A stretch of DNA of 64,000 nucleotides from assembly GCA_018266435.1 (NCBI GenBank), contig JAFEAL010000004.1, positions 124,001-188,000 on the forward strand, in the 5' to 3' direction. Positions 55,097 to 64,000 of the stretch are shown here, piece by piece; positions within the stretch are counted from its first letter, which is position 1; each line of letters begins with the position of its first letter. The position numbers and the translations under genes are program-made. The stretch is from Bacteroidota bacterium. GTDB lineage: Bacteria > Bacteroidota > Bacteroidia > Cytophagales > Cyclobacteriaceae. Under the pieces are notes generated by a model. The model worked only from the letters and a program-made list of their open reading frames with translations, had not been told where the DNA came from and made no database searches.

Positions 55097-57865
55097 TTAA
55101 GGAATTCCATCTTTTAAACACCTGAAGCCAACGGTTGCATTTCGCTCAAACCCTTGTGATACGCGCAGCAGGTATTGCTTATAGTGCAATTCGCGAGGGC
55201 CACCCTGCACATACCACCAACTTGAGTTAGGCTTAAAATAGCTGCCTCCTTTCAGCATAATATAACGGTAACTACCGCTTTCATAGACATCGTGGGTCAT
55301 TTGCCATACACTACCTACCAGGTCTTCCAATCCGTAGGGGTTGGCTCCTTGGGGGAATTTTCCAACTGCATACGGCTTGCCATCTCCCATATTGCAGCGG
55401 CCGGCATCAATTCCTTGCAGTGAAAACACAGTAAGGGTTTCGGTTATTTTTTCTTTTTTGCGCACAACCGGCTTGGTTTGGTTCCACGGCCACTCTCGGG
55501 CTGAGGGAGTTTGCGCGGCATATTGCCATTCGATTTCAGTAGGCAAACGTTTGCCGGCCCATTTGGCATACGCCTGTGCATCTTCATAGCTGATGTACAC
55601 CACCGGAAAATTTTCTTGCCCCCAGGGAATTTTTTTGTTCTTCCAGTGTTTTAAAAAATTTGATGTGTCGGTCGGTTGATACCGTGTGGCATTTAAAAAG
55701 ATATTAAAATCATGGTTAGTAACAGGAAAACGATCCATGAAGAACGAAGGCATATCATGTGTTTCTCCCTCATGGTCAGAAGGGTATCGGATGAAATCAT
55801 CACCATGTGTGGAGTGGAAAGTAAATTTTCCGGCCGGAATTTTCACCATGCCTCGTGGTGGTATTTTTTCTGGAATAGTTTTTTCTACAAGGCTGATCAG
55901 CAAGGGTTGCCCGTCTTTAATCTCTAGAGTAGTCTCATCTATCAATTGCCCATTTTCAAATGCCTGAGCAATTATTTTTCCTTCAGCCACTCCGGCAGAT
56001 CGAATTAAATCTACAGAACCGGGTGATTGGGTCAGCGTAATTGGACTTTTGTTATACGCAGGACTACCCAGCCAAATTTTGACTGTACATTTTTTTGTAG
56101 TTGAAAAACTCAACGTACTCCCATTCAGCTTTAGTGAAATAATTTCAGGTAACTCAGCTATACAACTTACAGCGCCTTCGTTGTTGGTACCCAAGAACCA
56201 GCTCGAAAATGCATCAGTTTTACCCGGCAGCCATTCGCCTGTGTTTTTCTTTGTTGGTGTAAGAAGTTGGTGGCTCCAAAGGTCAACGAAATGAAACCCT
56301 TTTACCGGTTTTACGCGAAAGAGCAGGTCATTAAACCCTTCGGGTTTCAAACTGAAAATTGTGTAAATTGTTTTACCAGGTGTGGCCCACCGATTTACCC
56401 AAATACTGTCGTGGGTGGTGGGCAGCAACGGAGTGAAGTCTCTGGAAGTAAAGCATGTGCTGTTTTGGCGCAATAGCATTGATGTTTTTCCTAAGAACCG
56501 GTACTGTTCCTGCTCCCAATCGGGATGCCCCGAAACGAATTGATTTATTTCTATGCCGTACCCATTGAAGAACGAGGTGGCATACTCGCGAATGATGGGT
56601 TCTTTGTATACTTCGGCTACACGAAAAATGGCAAAGTCCGGCTTGATCAGTTTATTGAGGTTGAGTAAGGGTGGGTAATACAGCGCATTGTGTACGCGGC
56701 CAGCAATTATGCCAGACATATCTTTGGGCACGGCCATGCCTTCGCTGTACATAATTACTCCAGTTTTTACTTTGTCGGCAGCAGCCTGCAATTCTTTACT
56801 CGATTCGCCTTTAGTATCGAGCACTACTCCGTCAGCCGAGGTTTCGCGAATCAATTCTTCCAACCCTTGCAGATGGCTTTGCGAGCGGGTGCTTTCATCC
56901 CATGGATTGTAAGCAATAAAAAATTTACAATTCAATTTTCTCAGGGTGTCGGCCAGGATACGAAGGGTAGGCAACCCACCGGGCAAGTCGCGGTACATAT
57001 CAAACTGGTTTCTCTGATCCATACCCAGAGTAGGCCAGGTAGGCCACAGGCAAACTACATCGTCTCCTCCGTATATTTCTTTTCCTTTGCGTACAAAATC
57101 AGGTAGGCGTATTTTTCCGGTTGCATAATCATAATACTGTTTATCCCAGGCCATGAGCAGGTGCATGACATACGCCTGATTGATCCATTTTAAATCTGAC
57201 CGCTGGTATAGCGAGTAGTCAAATGAAACTATATCGAAGAGCATTTTTTCTTGAAAGATTTTCTTTAGTCCGTTTTGCCATTCACCTGAAAACAAATCAA
57301 AGTACAAGGAATAAATAACAGAGCCATTGGGATACAACACAGTTTCAAAACGCTTTCTTTTTCCATGCTGAATAGATTCGGGGTCTCTTCTGGATAATGC
57401 GCAAAGACTGAGGTCACCACTCAGTGGGATTGAAGCATACCCCAATTCCCAGGCATTATCGGGCACGATGATGTTAACGGGTTTTTGTCCGGATAAAAAA
57501 AGATGCGTACGCGATAAGGGATGGTCACCCAGTCCTGTGATGTACAAGTGATCGTTGAATCGATCTAACGGGGTAACGTTGGATAGTGAAAGAGTATCTG
57601 TTGAATTGTTTTTGAAAGTGATCTGGTATCGGACAGATCCGGAGATAAAACCGGCAGGAGAGAGGGATAAATTTATTTTCCCGGATGGAATTATTTTTCC
57701 ATTTCTTGTTACATCAAATGAAATCAACGGACGGGCTAAACTGTGGACTGTGGTTGAGTCGGTTTCCACATCCGTGATTTTAAAGTCGTGCAGCTTGATT
57801 GATTTCAGTCCTTGCGCATTCAGTTTCAGGCAAGCCAGTGTGATCATCAGGATAATAACTTTCAT
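55097..57865 (-). CDS. Exported glycosidase-like/SUMF1 fusion protein
   Basis: A 922-residue protein with a signal peptide (1-17). Residues about 20-215 are strand-rich. Residues about 215-450 look like a GH31/GH36-type TIM barrel (WPTWPTLGMDQRNQFDMYRD, FIAYNPWDEST, ADGVVLDTKGES). The C-terminal 230 residues are a formylglycine-generating-enzyme-like (SUMF1) domain: PAGKFTFHSTHG, PVTNHDFNIFLNA, WAGKRLPTEIEWQYAA, RNATVGFRC. The paired active cysteines of true FGE are not evident (only the final FRC), so it is probably a binding module. Substrate unknown; the combination is unusual. Confidence 0.72.
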   Translation of the reverse strand: MKVIILMITLACLKLNAQGLKSIKLHDFKITDVETDSTTVHSLARPLISFDVTRNGKIIPSGKINLSLSPAGFISGSVRYQITFKNNSTDTLSLSNVTPLDRFNDHLYITGLGDHPLSRTHLFLSGQKPVNIIVPDNAWELGYASIPLSGDLSLCALSRRDPESIQHGKRKRFETVLYPNGSVIYSLYFDLFSGEWQNGLKKIFQEKMLFDIVSFDYSLYQRSDLKWINQAYVMHLLMAWDKQYYDYATGKIRLPDFVRKGKEIYGGDDVVCLWPTWPTLGMDQRNQFDMYRDLPGGLPTLRILADTLRKLNCKFFIAYNPWDESTRSQSHLQGLEELIRETSADGVVLDTKGESSKELQAAADKVKTGVIMYSEGMAVPKDMSGIIAGRVHNALYYPPLLNLNKLIKPDFAIFRVAEVYKEPIIREYATSFFNGYGIEINQFVSGHPDWEQEQYRFLGKTSMLLRQNSTCFTSRDFTPLLPTTHDSIWVNRWATPGKTIYTIFSLKPEGFNDLLFRVKPVKGFHFVDLWSHQLLTPTKKNTGEWLPGKTDAFSSWFLGTNNEGAVSCIAELPEIISLKLNGSTLSFSTTKKCTVKIWLGSPAYNKSPITLTQSPGSVDLIRSAGVAEGKIIAQAFENGQLIDETTLEIKDGQPLLISLVEKTIPEKIPPRGMVKIPAGKFTFHSTHGDDFIRYPSDHEGETHDMPSFFMDRFPVTNHDFNIFLNATRYQPTDTSNFLKHWKNKKIPWGQENFPVVYISYEDAQAYAKWAGKRLPTEIEWQYAAQTPSAREWPWNQTKPVVRKKEKITETLTVFSLQGIDAGRCNMGDGKPYAVGKFPQGANPYGLEDLVGSVWQMTHDVYESGSYRYIMLKGGSYFKPNSSWWYVQGGPRELHYKQYLLRVSQGFERNATVGFRCLKDGIP

Positions 57866-58001
57866 TTCATGTACTCAAGTTTAGAAAGATGAAGTAACAA
57901 AATGACTTTATTTTAGGCAACTCTTAAACCCAAAGATTGATGTACCACACTGAAATCTCATTACCTTTGTTGGTTTATAAAGAAGGACACAAGCTTTTGT
58001 T

Positions 58002-59420
58002 GTGAATTTTAAACAAGAATTAAACCAGATTCCTGAGTTTGGGAAAGTAGCTCACGCAGCAGAACGACTGGGTATGGAAACGTATGTGGTGGGTGGCTGG
58101 GTGCGTGATTTGCTATTGAAACGACCGTGCAAAGACATTGATTTTGTCTGTGTAGGCAGTGGCATCGCTCTGGCTGAGGCAGTAGCTAAGGAACTGGGTT
58201 CACCAGTAACCGTATTCAAAAACTTTGGTACGGCCATGGTCAAACATGAAGATTTTGATCTGGAGTTTGTTGGCGCACGCAAAGAATCATACCGAAGTGA
58301 ATCAAGAAAACCGGTGGTAGAAGACGGTACACTGGATGATGACCAAAAGCGAAGGGATTTTACCATCAACGCGATGGCCATCAGTATAAATCAAAAAAAC
58401 TATGGCGAACTGGTTGATCCGTTTGGCGGAGTAGCTCACCTAGTCACAAAAAATATTCAAACACCCCTCAACCCGGAAATCACTTTTTCTGATGATCCCC
58501 TGCGTATGATGCGCGCCATTCGTTTTGCTTCTCAGTTAAATTTTGATATTGAAGCCGATACGTTTGAGGCAATCATAAAAAACGCTTCACGTCTGAAGAT
58601 TGTTTCAATGGAGCGCATCACCGATGAACTGAATAAAATTATTCTATCACCTGTACCCTCATATGGATTTAAACTACTCTTTCAATGCGGATTGCTGAAA
58701 GAATTTTTTCCTGAGATGGTGGCCTTGCATGGAGTAGAATACGTAGATAATAAAGCGCACAAAGACAATTTTTATCACACCCTGCAGGTGCTCGATAATG
58801 TTTCAAAAGTATCGAACGACTTATGGCTGCGATGGGCAGCTATTTTACACGACATTGCCAAGCCGGTAACGAAACGCTTTGATCCCAAAGCGGGCTGGAC
58901 ATTTCACGGGCATGAAGACAAAGGCGCGCGAATGACACCCGGTATTTTTCGCAGGCTAAAATTACCGATGAATGAAAAGATGGACTTTGTTCAAAAACTA
59001 GTACGTCTGCACCTGAGGCCGATAGCTTTGGTAAAAGAAGTTTCTGATTCGGCCATTCGCAGGTTGTTGTTTGAAGCAGGCGACAGTGTGGATGCGCTCA
59101 TGACCCTATGCCGGGCTGACATTACCTCTAAGAATGCCGAAAAAGTAGTGAAGTATTTGAATAATTTTGAAAAAGTTCAACAGAAAATGATTGAACTGGA
59201 AGCGCGCGATAAAATCAGAAATTTTCAACCACCTATTTCAGGCGATGAAATCATGCGCATGTTTAATCTTCCGGCCAGCCGCGCGATAGGAGATATTAAA
59301 GAACAAATCAAAGAGGCTATTCTGGAAGGTGAAATTAAAAACTCACGCGAAGAGGCTATGCAGTTGTTGTTGCAGATTGCCCATAAGAAAGGATTAATAA
59401 ACCAAAATGTAAACCCGTAA
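58002..59420 (+). CDS. cca: CCA-adding tRNA nucleotidyltransferase with HD domain
   Basis: A 472-residue class II enzyme starting at GTG. The polymerase head has GGWVRDLLL and DIDFV, then RRDFTINAM and DDPLRMMRAIRFA. The HD phosphohydrolase part has LHDIAKPVTK. It adds or repairs the CCA end of tRNAs, fitting the absence of encoded CCA in both tRNAs here. The gene is followed seven bases later by a TPR protein. Confidence 0.93.
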   Translation: MNFKQELNQIPEFGKVAHAAERLGMETYVVGGWVRDLLLKRPCKDIDFVCVGSGIALAEAVAKELGSPVTVFKNFGTAMVKHEDFDLEFVGARKESYRSESRKPVVEDGTLDDDQKRRDFTINAMAISINQKNYGELVDPFGGVAHLVTKNIQTPLNPEITFSDDPLRMMRAIRFASQLNFDIEADTFEAIIKNASRLKIVSMERITDELNKIILSPVPSYGFKLLFQCGLLKEFFPEMVALHGVEYVDNKAHKDNFYHTLQVLDNVSKVSNDLWLRWAAILHDIAKPVTKRFDPKAGWTFHGHEDKGARMTPGIFRRLKLPMNEKMDFVQKLVRLHLRPIALVKEVSDSAIRRLLFEAGDSVDALMTLCRADITSKNAEKVVKYLNNFEKVQQKMIELEARDKIRNFQPPISGDEIMRMFNLPASRAIGDIKEQIKEAILEGEIKNSREEAMQLLLQIAHKKGLINQNVNP

Positions 59421-59426
59421 ACCACT

Positions 59427-60191
59427 ATGAGAAAAAGTATTTTTTTTATGTTGATGTTGATGTCATTGAGCGTATGGGCTCAAAAGAAAAAAAAGTCAGA
59501 ACCTGTGCCTGCCGCACAACCACAGCCCCAGCCAACCACACCCTCCACGGCTAAGGCGCCTAAAGATTCTCTAGCTCCGGTCAACCCGTTGCTGCGGCAT
59601 TATGCACTTAAATACCAATTGGCCGTGCAGTGGAACGACTACGACATAGCTAAAGATGCTTTGTATGATTTGATCATCGAGAATCAAGGCAATGACTCCA
59701 CCGTAATTGACCTGGCCGGATACTATTACCAAAATCAGAAATATCCTTCCGCTGTGCTGGTAGCTCAAACGTTATTGAAGCGAAACCCTAAAAATGCAAG
59801 CGCATTAGAAATTGCTGCCATTGGATACGAAAATTTAGGCGTGTATGACCGGGCACTTCAACATTATGAAAGCTTGTACTTATTACAAAACAACACCAAT
59901 GTGCTTTATAAAATGGTGGCTTTGCAAGTGCAACTGAAACGGTTCAGAGAAGCGGCTGCAACAGCAGATATTTTACTGGCAGCCAAAGACTTAGACTCAC
60001 TTAAGGTGGGTTACCCCATGGCTGATGGAAAGCAAAAAGATTTTGCGCTGAAGGTAGCGGCATTAAACTTAAAAGGTACGGTCGCTATGGAACAGTCGGA
60101 TAAGGTAAATGCTAAAAAATATTTTGAGCAGGCGTTGGCCATAGCTCCCGATTATCCGCCTGCTAAAGATAACCTGGCAAAATTGAAATAA
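59427..60191 (+). CDS. Exported TPR protein
   Basis: A 254-residue protein with a signal peptide (1-18, MRKSIFFMLMLMSLSVWA), then a Pro/Gln-rich linker (residues about 20-50) and TPR helices (YYQNQKYPSAVLVAQTLLKRNPKNASALEIAAIGYENLG; the last repeat ends at the C-terminus with AIAPDYPPAKDNLAKLK). Likely a periplasmic scaffold; partner unknown. Near cca, so possibly cotranscribed. Confidence 0.82.
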   Translation: MRKSIFFMLMLMSLSVWAQKKKKSEPVPAAQPQPQPTTPSTAKAPKDSLAPVNPLLRHYALKYQLAVQWNDYDIAKDALYDLIIENQGNDSTVIDLAGYYYQNQKYPSAVLVAQTLLKRNPKNASALEIAAIGYENLGVYDRALQHYESLYLLQNNTNVLYKMVALQVQLKRFREAAATADILLAAKDLDSLKVGYPMADGKQKDFALKVAALNLKGTVAMEQSDKVNAKKYFEQALAIAPDYPPAKDNLAKLK

Positions 60192-60242
60192 CCATGCAAC
60201 CTTAAGGCAAGAATGTTGTCTTTGGGTAACTAATAGATTGGT

Positions 60243-60794
60243 TTGAAGAACACGGTGCAGAGTCATACGGCATTGATTGACCGCTGCCGCGAAGGTGACT
60301 CCGTGGCATTTAAACAATTGTACGACCTGTATAAAAGAGCTATGTACAACATTGGTTACCGCATCGTAAACAATGCCGATGAAGCCAAGGACGTGCTGCA
60401 GGAGTCATTCATCAGTGCATTTAATAACTTGGAAAATTATCGGGGCGATGCTGCCTTTGGAGCTTGGCTCAAACGGATTGTGGTAAACAAGGCCATTAAC
60501 CTGGTGCGCAAGAGACGCTTTGATCGGCTACCCGATGAATCGGATCAGTTCGACATAAAAGAAGAGGAGACACCGGATGAGTTTGCCGGATTTCCTTTTA
60601 CCGTGGAAAACGTTAAGAATGCCATCGCAATGTTGCCCGATGGTTACCGGGTTGTATTGTCGTTATATTTATTGGAAGGCTATGACCATGCCGAAATTGC
60701 CGAAGTTTTGGGTATCTCAGAATCTACTTCCAAATCACAGTTTAACCGGTCAAAGAAAAAATTAAAAGAAATTTTAGAATCGTATGAAAAATAA
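60243..60794 (+). CDS. ECF-type RNA polymerase sigma factor
   Basis: A 183-residue sigma factor with region 2 (FKQLYDLYKRAMYNIGYRI, DEAKDVLQESFISAF) and region 4 (LLEGYDHAEIAEVLGISESTSKSQFNRSKKKL). Start taken as TTG at 60243; GTG at 60255 is possible. The following gene overlaps by 11 bases and encodes a single-span membrane protein, the usual arrangement for a sigma/anti-sigma pair. Confidence 0.88.
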   Translation: MKNTVQSHTALIDRCREGDSVAFKQLYDLYKRAMYNIGYRIVNNADEAKDVLQESFISAFNNLENYRGDAAFGAWLKRIVVNKAINLVRKRRFDRLPDESDQFDIKEEETPDEFAGFPFTVENVKNAIAMLPDGYRVVLSLYLLEGYDHAEIAEVLGISESTSKSQFNRSKKKLKEILESYEK

Positions 60795-61317
60795 AAAAGA
60801 TTCTCTCGAAAAATTCGTTGACGCTAACCGCGAACACTTCGACTCACAAACACCATCTGAAGTATGGCCTGCTATCGAACACTCGCTGCCCCACAAATCC
60901 AAACAGTTTTTTTTAAACACTATTGTATTTTGGCGTGCTGCGGCCATTGTTTTTTTTGCCTTTAGCAGTTATTTAATGGTTAACCAATATTTCTTGCACC
61001 CGGAGGCGAAAGATACTTCAGTAATTCAGGGGTTCAGCGATCTGGAAACATTTTATACGTCACAAATCAGTGAAAAAATGAAACTGATCAGCCACTTTGA
61101 ATCAAACGATGGGGTGACTACCGATGATATTACACTGAACCTGAAAAAGTTGGATGCCATGTACCAGGTGTTGAAAGATGAAATGAAGCGCAGACCCACA
61201 CAAGATGTACGCGATGCACTCATCTTGAATTTACTCGTACGGGTTGATTTGATTAACCAGCAACTTCAGAAACTGGATAAGACCCGAGTTGAGGTTAAAA
61301 AACAAAAGGAAGTTTAG
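60784..61317 (+). CDS. Single-span membrane protein, probable anti-sigma partner
   Basis: A 177-residue protein: a cytoplasmic N-terminus of about 40 residues (KKDSLEKFVDANREHFDSQTPSEVWPAIE), one membrane span (about 48-66, VFWRAAAIVFFAFSSYLMV), then a helical periplasmic part ending basic (KKQKEV). It overlaps the sigma gene. No zinc anti-sigma motif is seen. The role as anti-sigma is from context. Confidence 0.65.
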   Translation: MKNKKDSLEKFVDANREHFDSQTPSEVWPAIEHSLPHKSKQFFLNTIVFWRAAAIVFFAFSSYLMVNQYFLHPEAKDTSVIQGFSDLETFYTSQISEKMKLISHFESNDGVTTDDITLNLKKLDAMYQVLKDEMKRRPTQDVRDALILNLLVRVDLINQQLQKLDKTRVEVKKQKEV

Positions 61318-62021
61318 TATTCATTTCCTAACTCAATATTTTCAATTTTTGAATCGCGTAGTTTCCCTTCTTCACATTTTAAAATACGGGCAGGAAACTT
61401 TCGGATCAGCCCATAGCTGTGTGTAGCCATGAGTATAGCGGTACCGCTTCGGTTGATTTGTTGAAATATCTTTAAAATATCATGCGATACTTCGGGGTCT
61501 AAATTGCCCGTGGGTTCATCAGCAATGAGCAGGAGAGGTTCGTTTACTAAAGCTCGCGCAATCACGATCCGTTGTTGCTCGCCCCCCGAGAGTTGGTGAG
61601 GCATTTTTTTTTCAACAGACCCTAAACCTACTTGCATCAGAACTTCAGCCAGCCGGGCTTTCATCTTTGCCTTGTCCCGCCAGCCGGTAGCCTTCATTAC
61701 AAAAAAAAGATTTTCAGCTACCGAGCGGTCTTGCAGTAATTGAAAATCCTGAAAGATGATTCCGATTTTTCTCCGTAGCAGGGGTACGTGGCGGTTTTTG
61801 ATTCCGTAAATTTTAAAACCGGCTACATCAATTTCTCCTTCCAATAACAACAGGTCGGCATACAGCGTTTTCAATAGTGATGATTTCCCTGAGCCGGTGC
61901 GACCGATGATAAAAACAAATTCTCCCTTATCAATATCAAAACTGATTTGGTTAAGAACGGGGTTGTTGCCTTGGTATATGGTTGCTTCGCGAACTCGTAA
62001 GACAGGATCAGTGGAAAACAT
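61314..62021 (-). CDS. ftsE: Cell-division ABC ATPase FtsE
   Basis: A 235-residue ATPase with Walker [17 protein letters not shown]-loop FQDFQLL, signature LSGGEQQR and Walker [14 protein letters not shown], close to FtsE in length and in the [16 protein letters not shown] stretch. With FtsX it controls cell-wall hydrolases at division. ftsX is not adjacent. It lies eight bases after the transaldolase gene, so they share a transcript. Confidence 0.88.
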   Translation of the reverse strand: MFSTDPVLRVREATIYQGNNPVLNQISFDIDKGEFVFIIGRTGSGKSSLLKTLYADLLLLEGEIDVAGFKIYGIKNRHVPLLRRKIGIIFQDFQLLQDRSVAENLFFVMKATGWRDKAKMKARLAEVLMQVGLGSVEKKMPHQLSGGEQQRIVIARALVNEPLLLIADEPTGNLDPEVSHDILKIFQQINRSGTAILMATHSYGLIRKFPARILKCEEGKLRDSKIENIELGNEY

Positions 62022-62029
62022 GTGGCATT

Positions 62030-62686
62030 TTATCCGTTAGCTTTCTTATGATCGGCTAAAAATTTGGCTAAGCCAATATCGGTGAGAGGATGGTTAAGTA
62101 AATCAGTAATTACTTTGAGCGGGCATGTGGCTACATCGGCACCAATCTCGGCACATTTAATCAGGTGCATGGTGTGGCGTACACTGGCTGCCAAAATTTC
62201 TGTTTCGTAGCCATAGTTATCATAGATCAAACGAATCTGGGCGATTAGCTCAAGCCCGTCTTGCGAGATGTCGTCCAGCCGGCCGATGAACGGAGAAACA
62301 TAGTTGGCTCCGGCTTTGGCTGCAAGCAAGGCCTGGCCGGCCGAAAACACCAACGTGCAATTGGTGCGTATGCCCTCGCTCGAAAATTTTCTGATGGCCT
62401 TTACCCCGTCCTTGATCATAGGTACCTTCACCACAATTTTGTTGTCAATTTTGGCCAACTCTTTTCCTTCGGCAATAATTTTGTCAAACTCTGTGGCAAT
62501 TACCTCAGCGCTCACGTTGTCGTCAACTATATCGCAAATGGCTTTGTAATGTGCCCTGACTTTTTCAGCACCGGCTATTCCTTCTTTGGCCATGAGCGAA
62601 GGATTGGTGGTTACACCATCCAGCACACCCAAGTTATGCGCTTCACGTATTTCGTTAAGATTGGCAGTATCGATAAAAAATTTCAT
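62030..62686 (-). CDS. Transaldolase / fructose-6-phosphate aldolase
   Basis: A 218-residue small transaldolase of the TalC/Fsa type: [29 protein letters not shown], the Schiff-base lysine in [26 protein letters not shown], and [10 protein letters not shown] -7-like TAGATTTG lies at 62733-62726 on the minus strand upstream, but the matching -33 is poor. Confidence 0.93.
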   Translation of the reverse strand: MKFFIDTANLNEIREAHNLGVLDGVTTNPSLMAKEGIAGAEKVRAHYKAICDIVDDNVSAEVIATEFDKIIAEGKELAKIDNKIVVKVPMIKDGVKAIRKFSSEGIRTNCTLVFSAGQALLAAKAGANYVSPFIGRLDDISQDGLELIAQIRLIYDNYGYETEILAASVRHTMHLIKCAEIGADVATCPLKVITDLLNHPLTDIGLAKFLADHKKANG

Positions 62687-62852
62687 TATGGATTATTGAT
62701 TTTAGATGGCCGTTGAATGATTTGGCAAATCTAATCAGTTGAGGCAAAATAAAGAAAGAGAAATGCAGATGGCTGCAAAAGGATGGAAGGAGTGAGAAAA
62801 ATGGATGTTATCCCGATGGTTCTGTGGTTGGGATAATCCGGGTAAAAAAAAT

Positions 62853-62944
62853 GGCAAATCGAACATCGCACCGCTACAACCACTTACCCTTGCTGCCTTC
62901 CGGCCCTGGGGGAGTTCAGCAGGAGCTGGTCGTGCCGATTTGCC
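62853..62944 (-). ncRNA. ffs: Bacterial small SRP RNA (4.5S type)
   Basis: The ends GGCAAATCGG and its partner pair, and the conserved apical region CCGGAAGGCAGCAAGGG (domain IV, binding Ffh) is present in the centre. Length about 92 bases. A TATTTTTG -7 box (62956-62949) directly precedes it on the minus strand. Confidence 0.9.
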
Positions 62945-62948
62945 GAGG

Positions 62949-62956
62949 CAAAAATA
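62949..62956 (-). promoter_or_regulatory. SRP RNA -7 element
   Basis: TATTTTTG on the minus strand ends about five bases before the RNA 5' end, the normal distance in this phylum. The -33 element is not clear. Confidence 0.5.
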
Positions 62957-62977
62957 ACAATTAATAAAATAAAACTA

Positions 62978-63451
62978 TTAAGGATTTTTTAAGTTAAAAA
63001 CCCACTGGCCGGTGGTGTTGTTTACCCGTGTGTAACCTGTGCCAGTAAAGTTAAAACTGAGTTGCAATGTGCTTGCTGAGGCGTTAATGACATAGGTCAT
63101 ATTCAATAAGTTAGCACCTGTATCTCTTACTATTTGAGTAGTGGGGTCTGTTCCAAATGTCCAGGTACCAGAGGTTGGCCACGGTCCGGGTATGGAGGGA
63201 CGGTTTGCACAAGTATAGCTATAATTACCAGTAGTGCCAGTAATGGTCAGGGTAAAATTGGTCCAATTCCATCCGTTTGAGCTGGTAACATCGGTGCCTC
63301 CTAAAGTTACGCTCGAAACAGTCCAGGTCTTTGAAAGTAATCCAAATTGTTTGTCTTGCGTGGTCTCCCCACCACCACTTTTACTGCAGCCTGAAAAAGT
63401 AAGGACAGCCAATACAGAAATGCCACTTAAAAGTATAAATGTGTGCTTCAT
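62978..63451 (-). CDS. Lipoprotein, lipocalin-like
   Basis: Start at 63451 chosen because it directly precedes a lipoprotein signal (MKHTFILLSGISVLAVLTFSGC); the frame extends to 63499 with unlikely sequence. The mature 135 residues are strand-rich (LLSKTWTVSSVTLGG at the start; FTLTITGTTGNYSYTC; GQWVFNLKNP at the end) as in short lipocalin-like Bacteroidetes lipoproteins. Function unknown. Confidence 0.75.
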   Translation of the reverse strand: MKHTFILLSGISVLAVLTFSGCSKSGGGETTQDKQFGLLSKTWTVSSVTLGGTDVTSSNGWNWTNFTLTITGTTGNYSYTCANRPSIPGPWPTSGTWTFGTDPTTQIVRDTGANLLNMTYVINASASTLQLSFNFTGTGYTRVNNTTGQWVFNLKNP

Positions 63452-63568
63452 GGAAATGGATTTTTTCAGTTTTATCGCGATAAACATACAAAAATTCAAT
63501 CGGTTTTAGAAATACTCTAAAATTATTACTGAGCCAGGCTTTTATGGCGGCTGCAAGGAATTTGTAAC

Positions 63569-64000
63569 CTATTTGTAATCTAAAATATGGATTCGTTGCC
63601 TAATAGAAGCATATTCACTTTCCATATTTGAAGCTACGAATACAATTGTGGAGGCCGGAACTTGTTGCAGTTGCTCTTGGTACCACTGTGCAGAGGCCTG
63701 GTCGAGGTTGGTGCAGGGTTCATCTAAAAAAAGTACATCGGCCACAGAATAAAAGGCAAGACCTAACTTTAACCGTTGGCGCATTCCTGAAGAAAATTGG
63801 GCAATGGGTTTGGTGTGGTTTAGTGGAAGGCGTAATATCTCCAGAAACTCATCGGCAGGCAATCGGCATTTTTTAAATTTGAAGTGAAACTGCACTATTT
63901 CCTGAAGGGAAAATTCTTCGATCAGATCCATATAAGGTGTAGCAATGGCTACGTGTTGAAAAATTTCGGATGAATCAATTCCCTGATAGTTAATTGCTCC
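63569..64000 (-). CDS. ABC transporter ATPase, C-terminal part (5' truncated)
   Basis: The frame runs to the window end on the minus strand, so the N-terminus with Walker A is missing. Visible are the Q-loop region (HVAIATPYMDL), the signature-like FSSGMRQRLKLGLAF and Walker B VLFLDEPCTNLD. The short, compact form and the TPYMDL Q-loop are like ATPases of the CcmA or Gld/ABC-2 kind. Its permease partner is not in view. Confidence 0.8.
   Translation of the reverse strand, partial: GAINYQGIDSSEIFQHVAIATPYMDLIEEFSLQEIVQFHFKFKKCRLPADEFLEILRLPLNHTKPIAQFSSGMRQRLKLGLAFYSVADVLFLDEPCTNLDQASAQWYQEQLQQVPASTIVFVASNMESEYASIRQRIHILDYK

Overview
The window is a 64 kb piece of a Bacteroidetes chromosome, most likely from the Cytophagales or a near relative, carrying a complete-looking 30.3 kb tailed-phage prophage. 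The host assignment rests on three things read from the sequence: promoters of the Bacteroidetes form (TTTG, about 19-20 nt, TAnnTTTG) in front of gapA, tRNA-Glu and tRNA-Asp; a secreted protein with a type IX secretion C-terminal sorting domain; and many short lipoproteins and outer-membrane or secreted glycan enzymes typical of the phylum.

Left host flank (1-24.68 kb). A truncated surface protein (HExxH metalloprotease-like, beta-propeller, barrel); pyruvate dehydrogenase E2 with two nearly identical lipoyl domains; HslV; an operon on the minus strand (class III aminotransferase, AI-2E-type permease, serine hydrolase); a sigma factor-folE-ferredoxin/flavodoxin reductase operon; gapA; tRNA-Glu; a 1004-residue kinase/M23/aminotransferase fusion followed by a GH2 beta-galactosidase; a second serine hydrolase; and a GH9 cellulase with a polysaccharide deacetylase.

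Prophage (24,685-54,982). It is inserted at the 3' end of tRNA-Asp(GTC). A 13-bp core is repeated at both ends, and a decamer like GAGGTGGTAA (probable integrase arm sites) occurs five times inside the left end and three times inside the right end. The order is: tyrosine integrase; two exported cargo genes (a lipoprotein and a T9SS-sorted alpha/beta hydrolase); a minus-strand early block with a probable replication initiator that contains a repeat array; a divergent switch region; plus-strand nucleases and a broken DNA methyltransferase; then a full HK97-type head, packaging and siphovirus tail module with a programmed -1 frameshift in the tail chaperone; and a small holin-like protein. Five genes lie backwards between the phage genes: an Mrr-like nuclease (apparently frameshifted), an FRG-domain protein, a proteasome-beta-like Ntn hydrolase, a putAbiC-type membrane protein, and a small membrane protein. 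These look like lysogen-expressed cargo, several with family links to phage defence. Nearly every plus-strand phage gene that does not overlap its upstream neighbour carries a GTATTTA-like box close before its start, while genes in TAATG stop-start overlaps and the backward cargo genes lack it. I recognise neither an endolysin nor a CI-type repressor.

Right host flank (54.97-64 kb). tRNA-Asp; a glycosidase-like/SUMF1 fusion; CCA-adding enzyme; TPR protein; an ECF sigma factor with a membrane partner; FtsE; transaldolase; SRP RNA; a lipoprotein; and the C-terminal part of an ABC ATPase cut by the window edge.

The observations I would follow first are the GTATTTA box, the proteasome-like gene among backward defence-like cargo, the paired damage in the nuclease and methyltransferase, and the repeat array inside the initiator gene.
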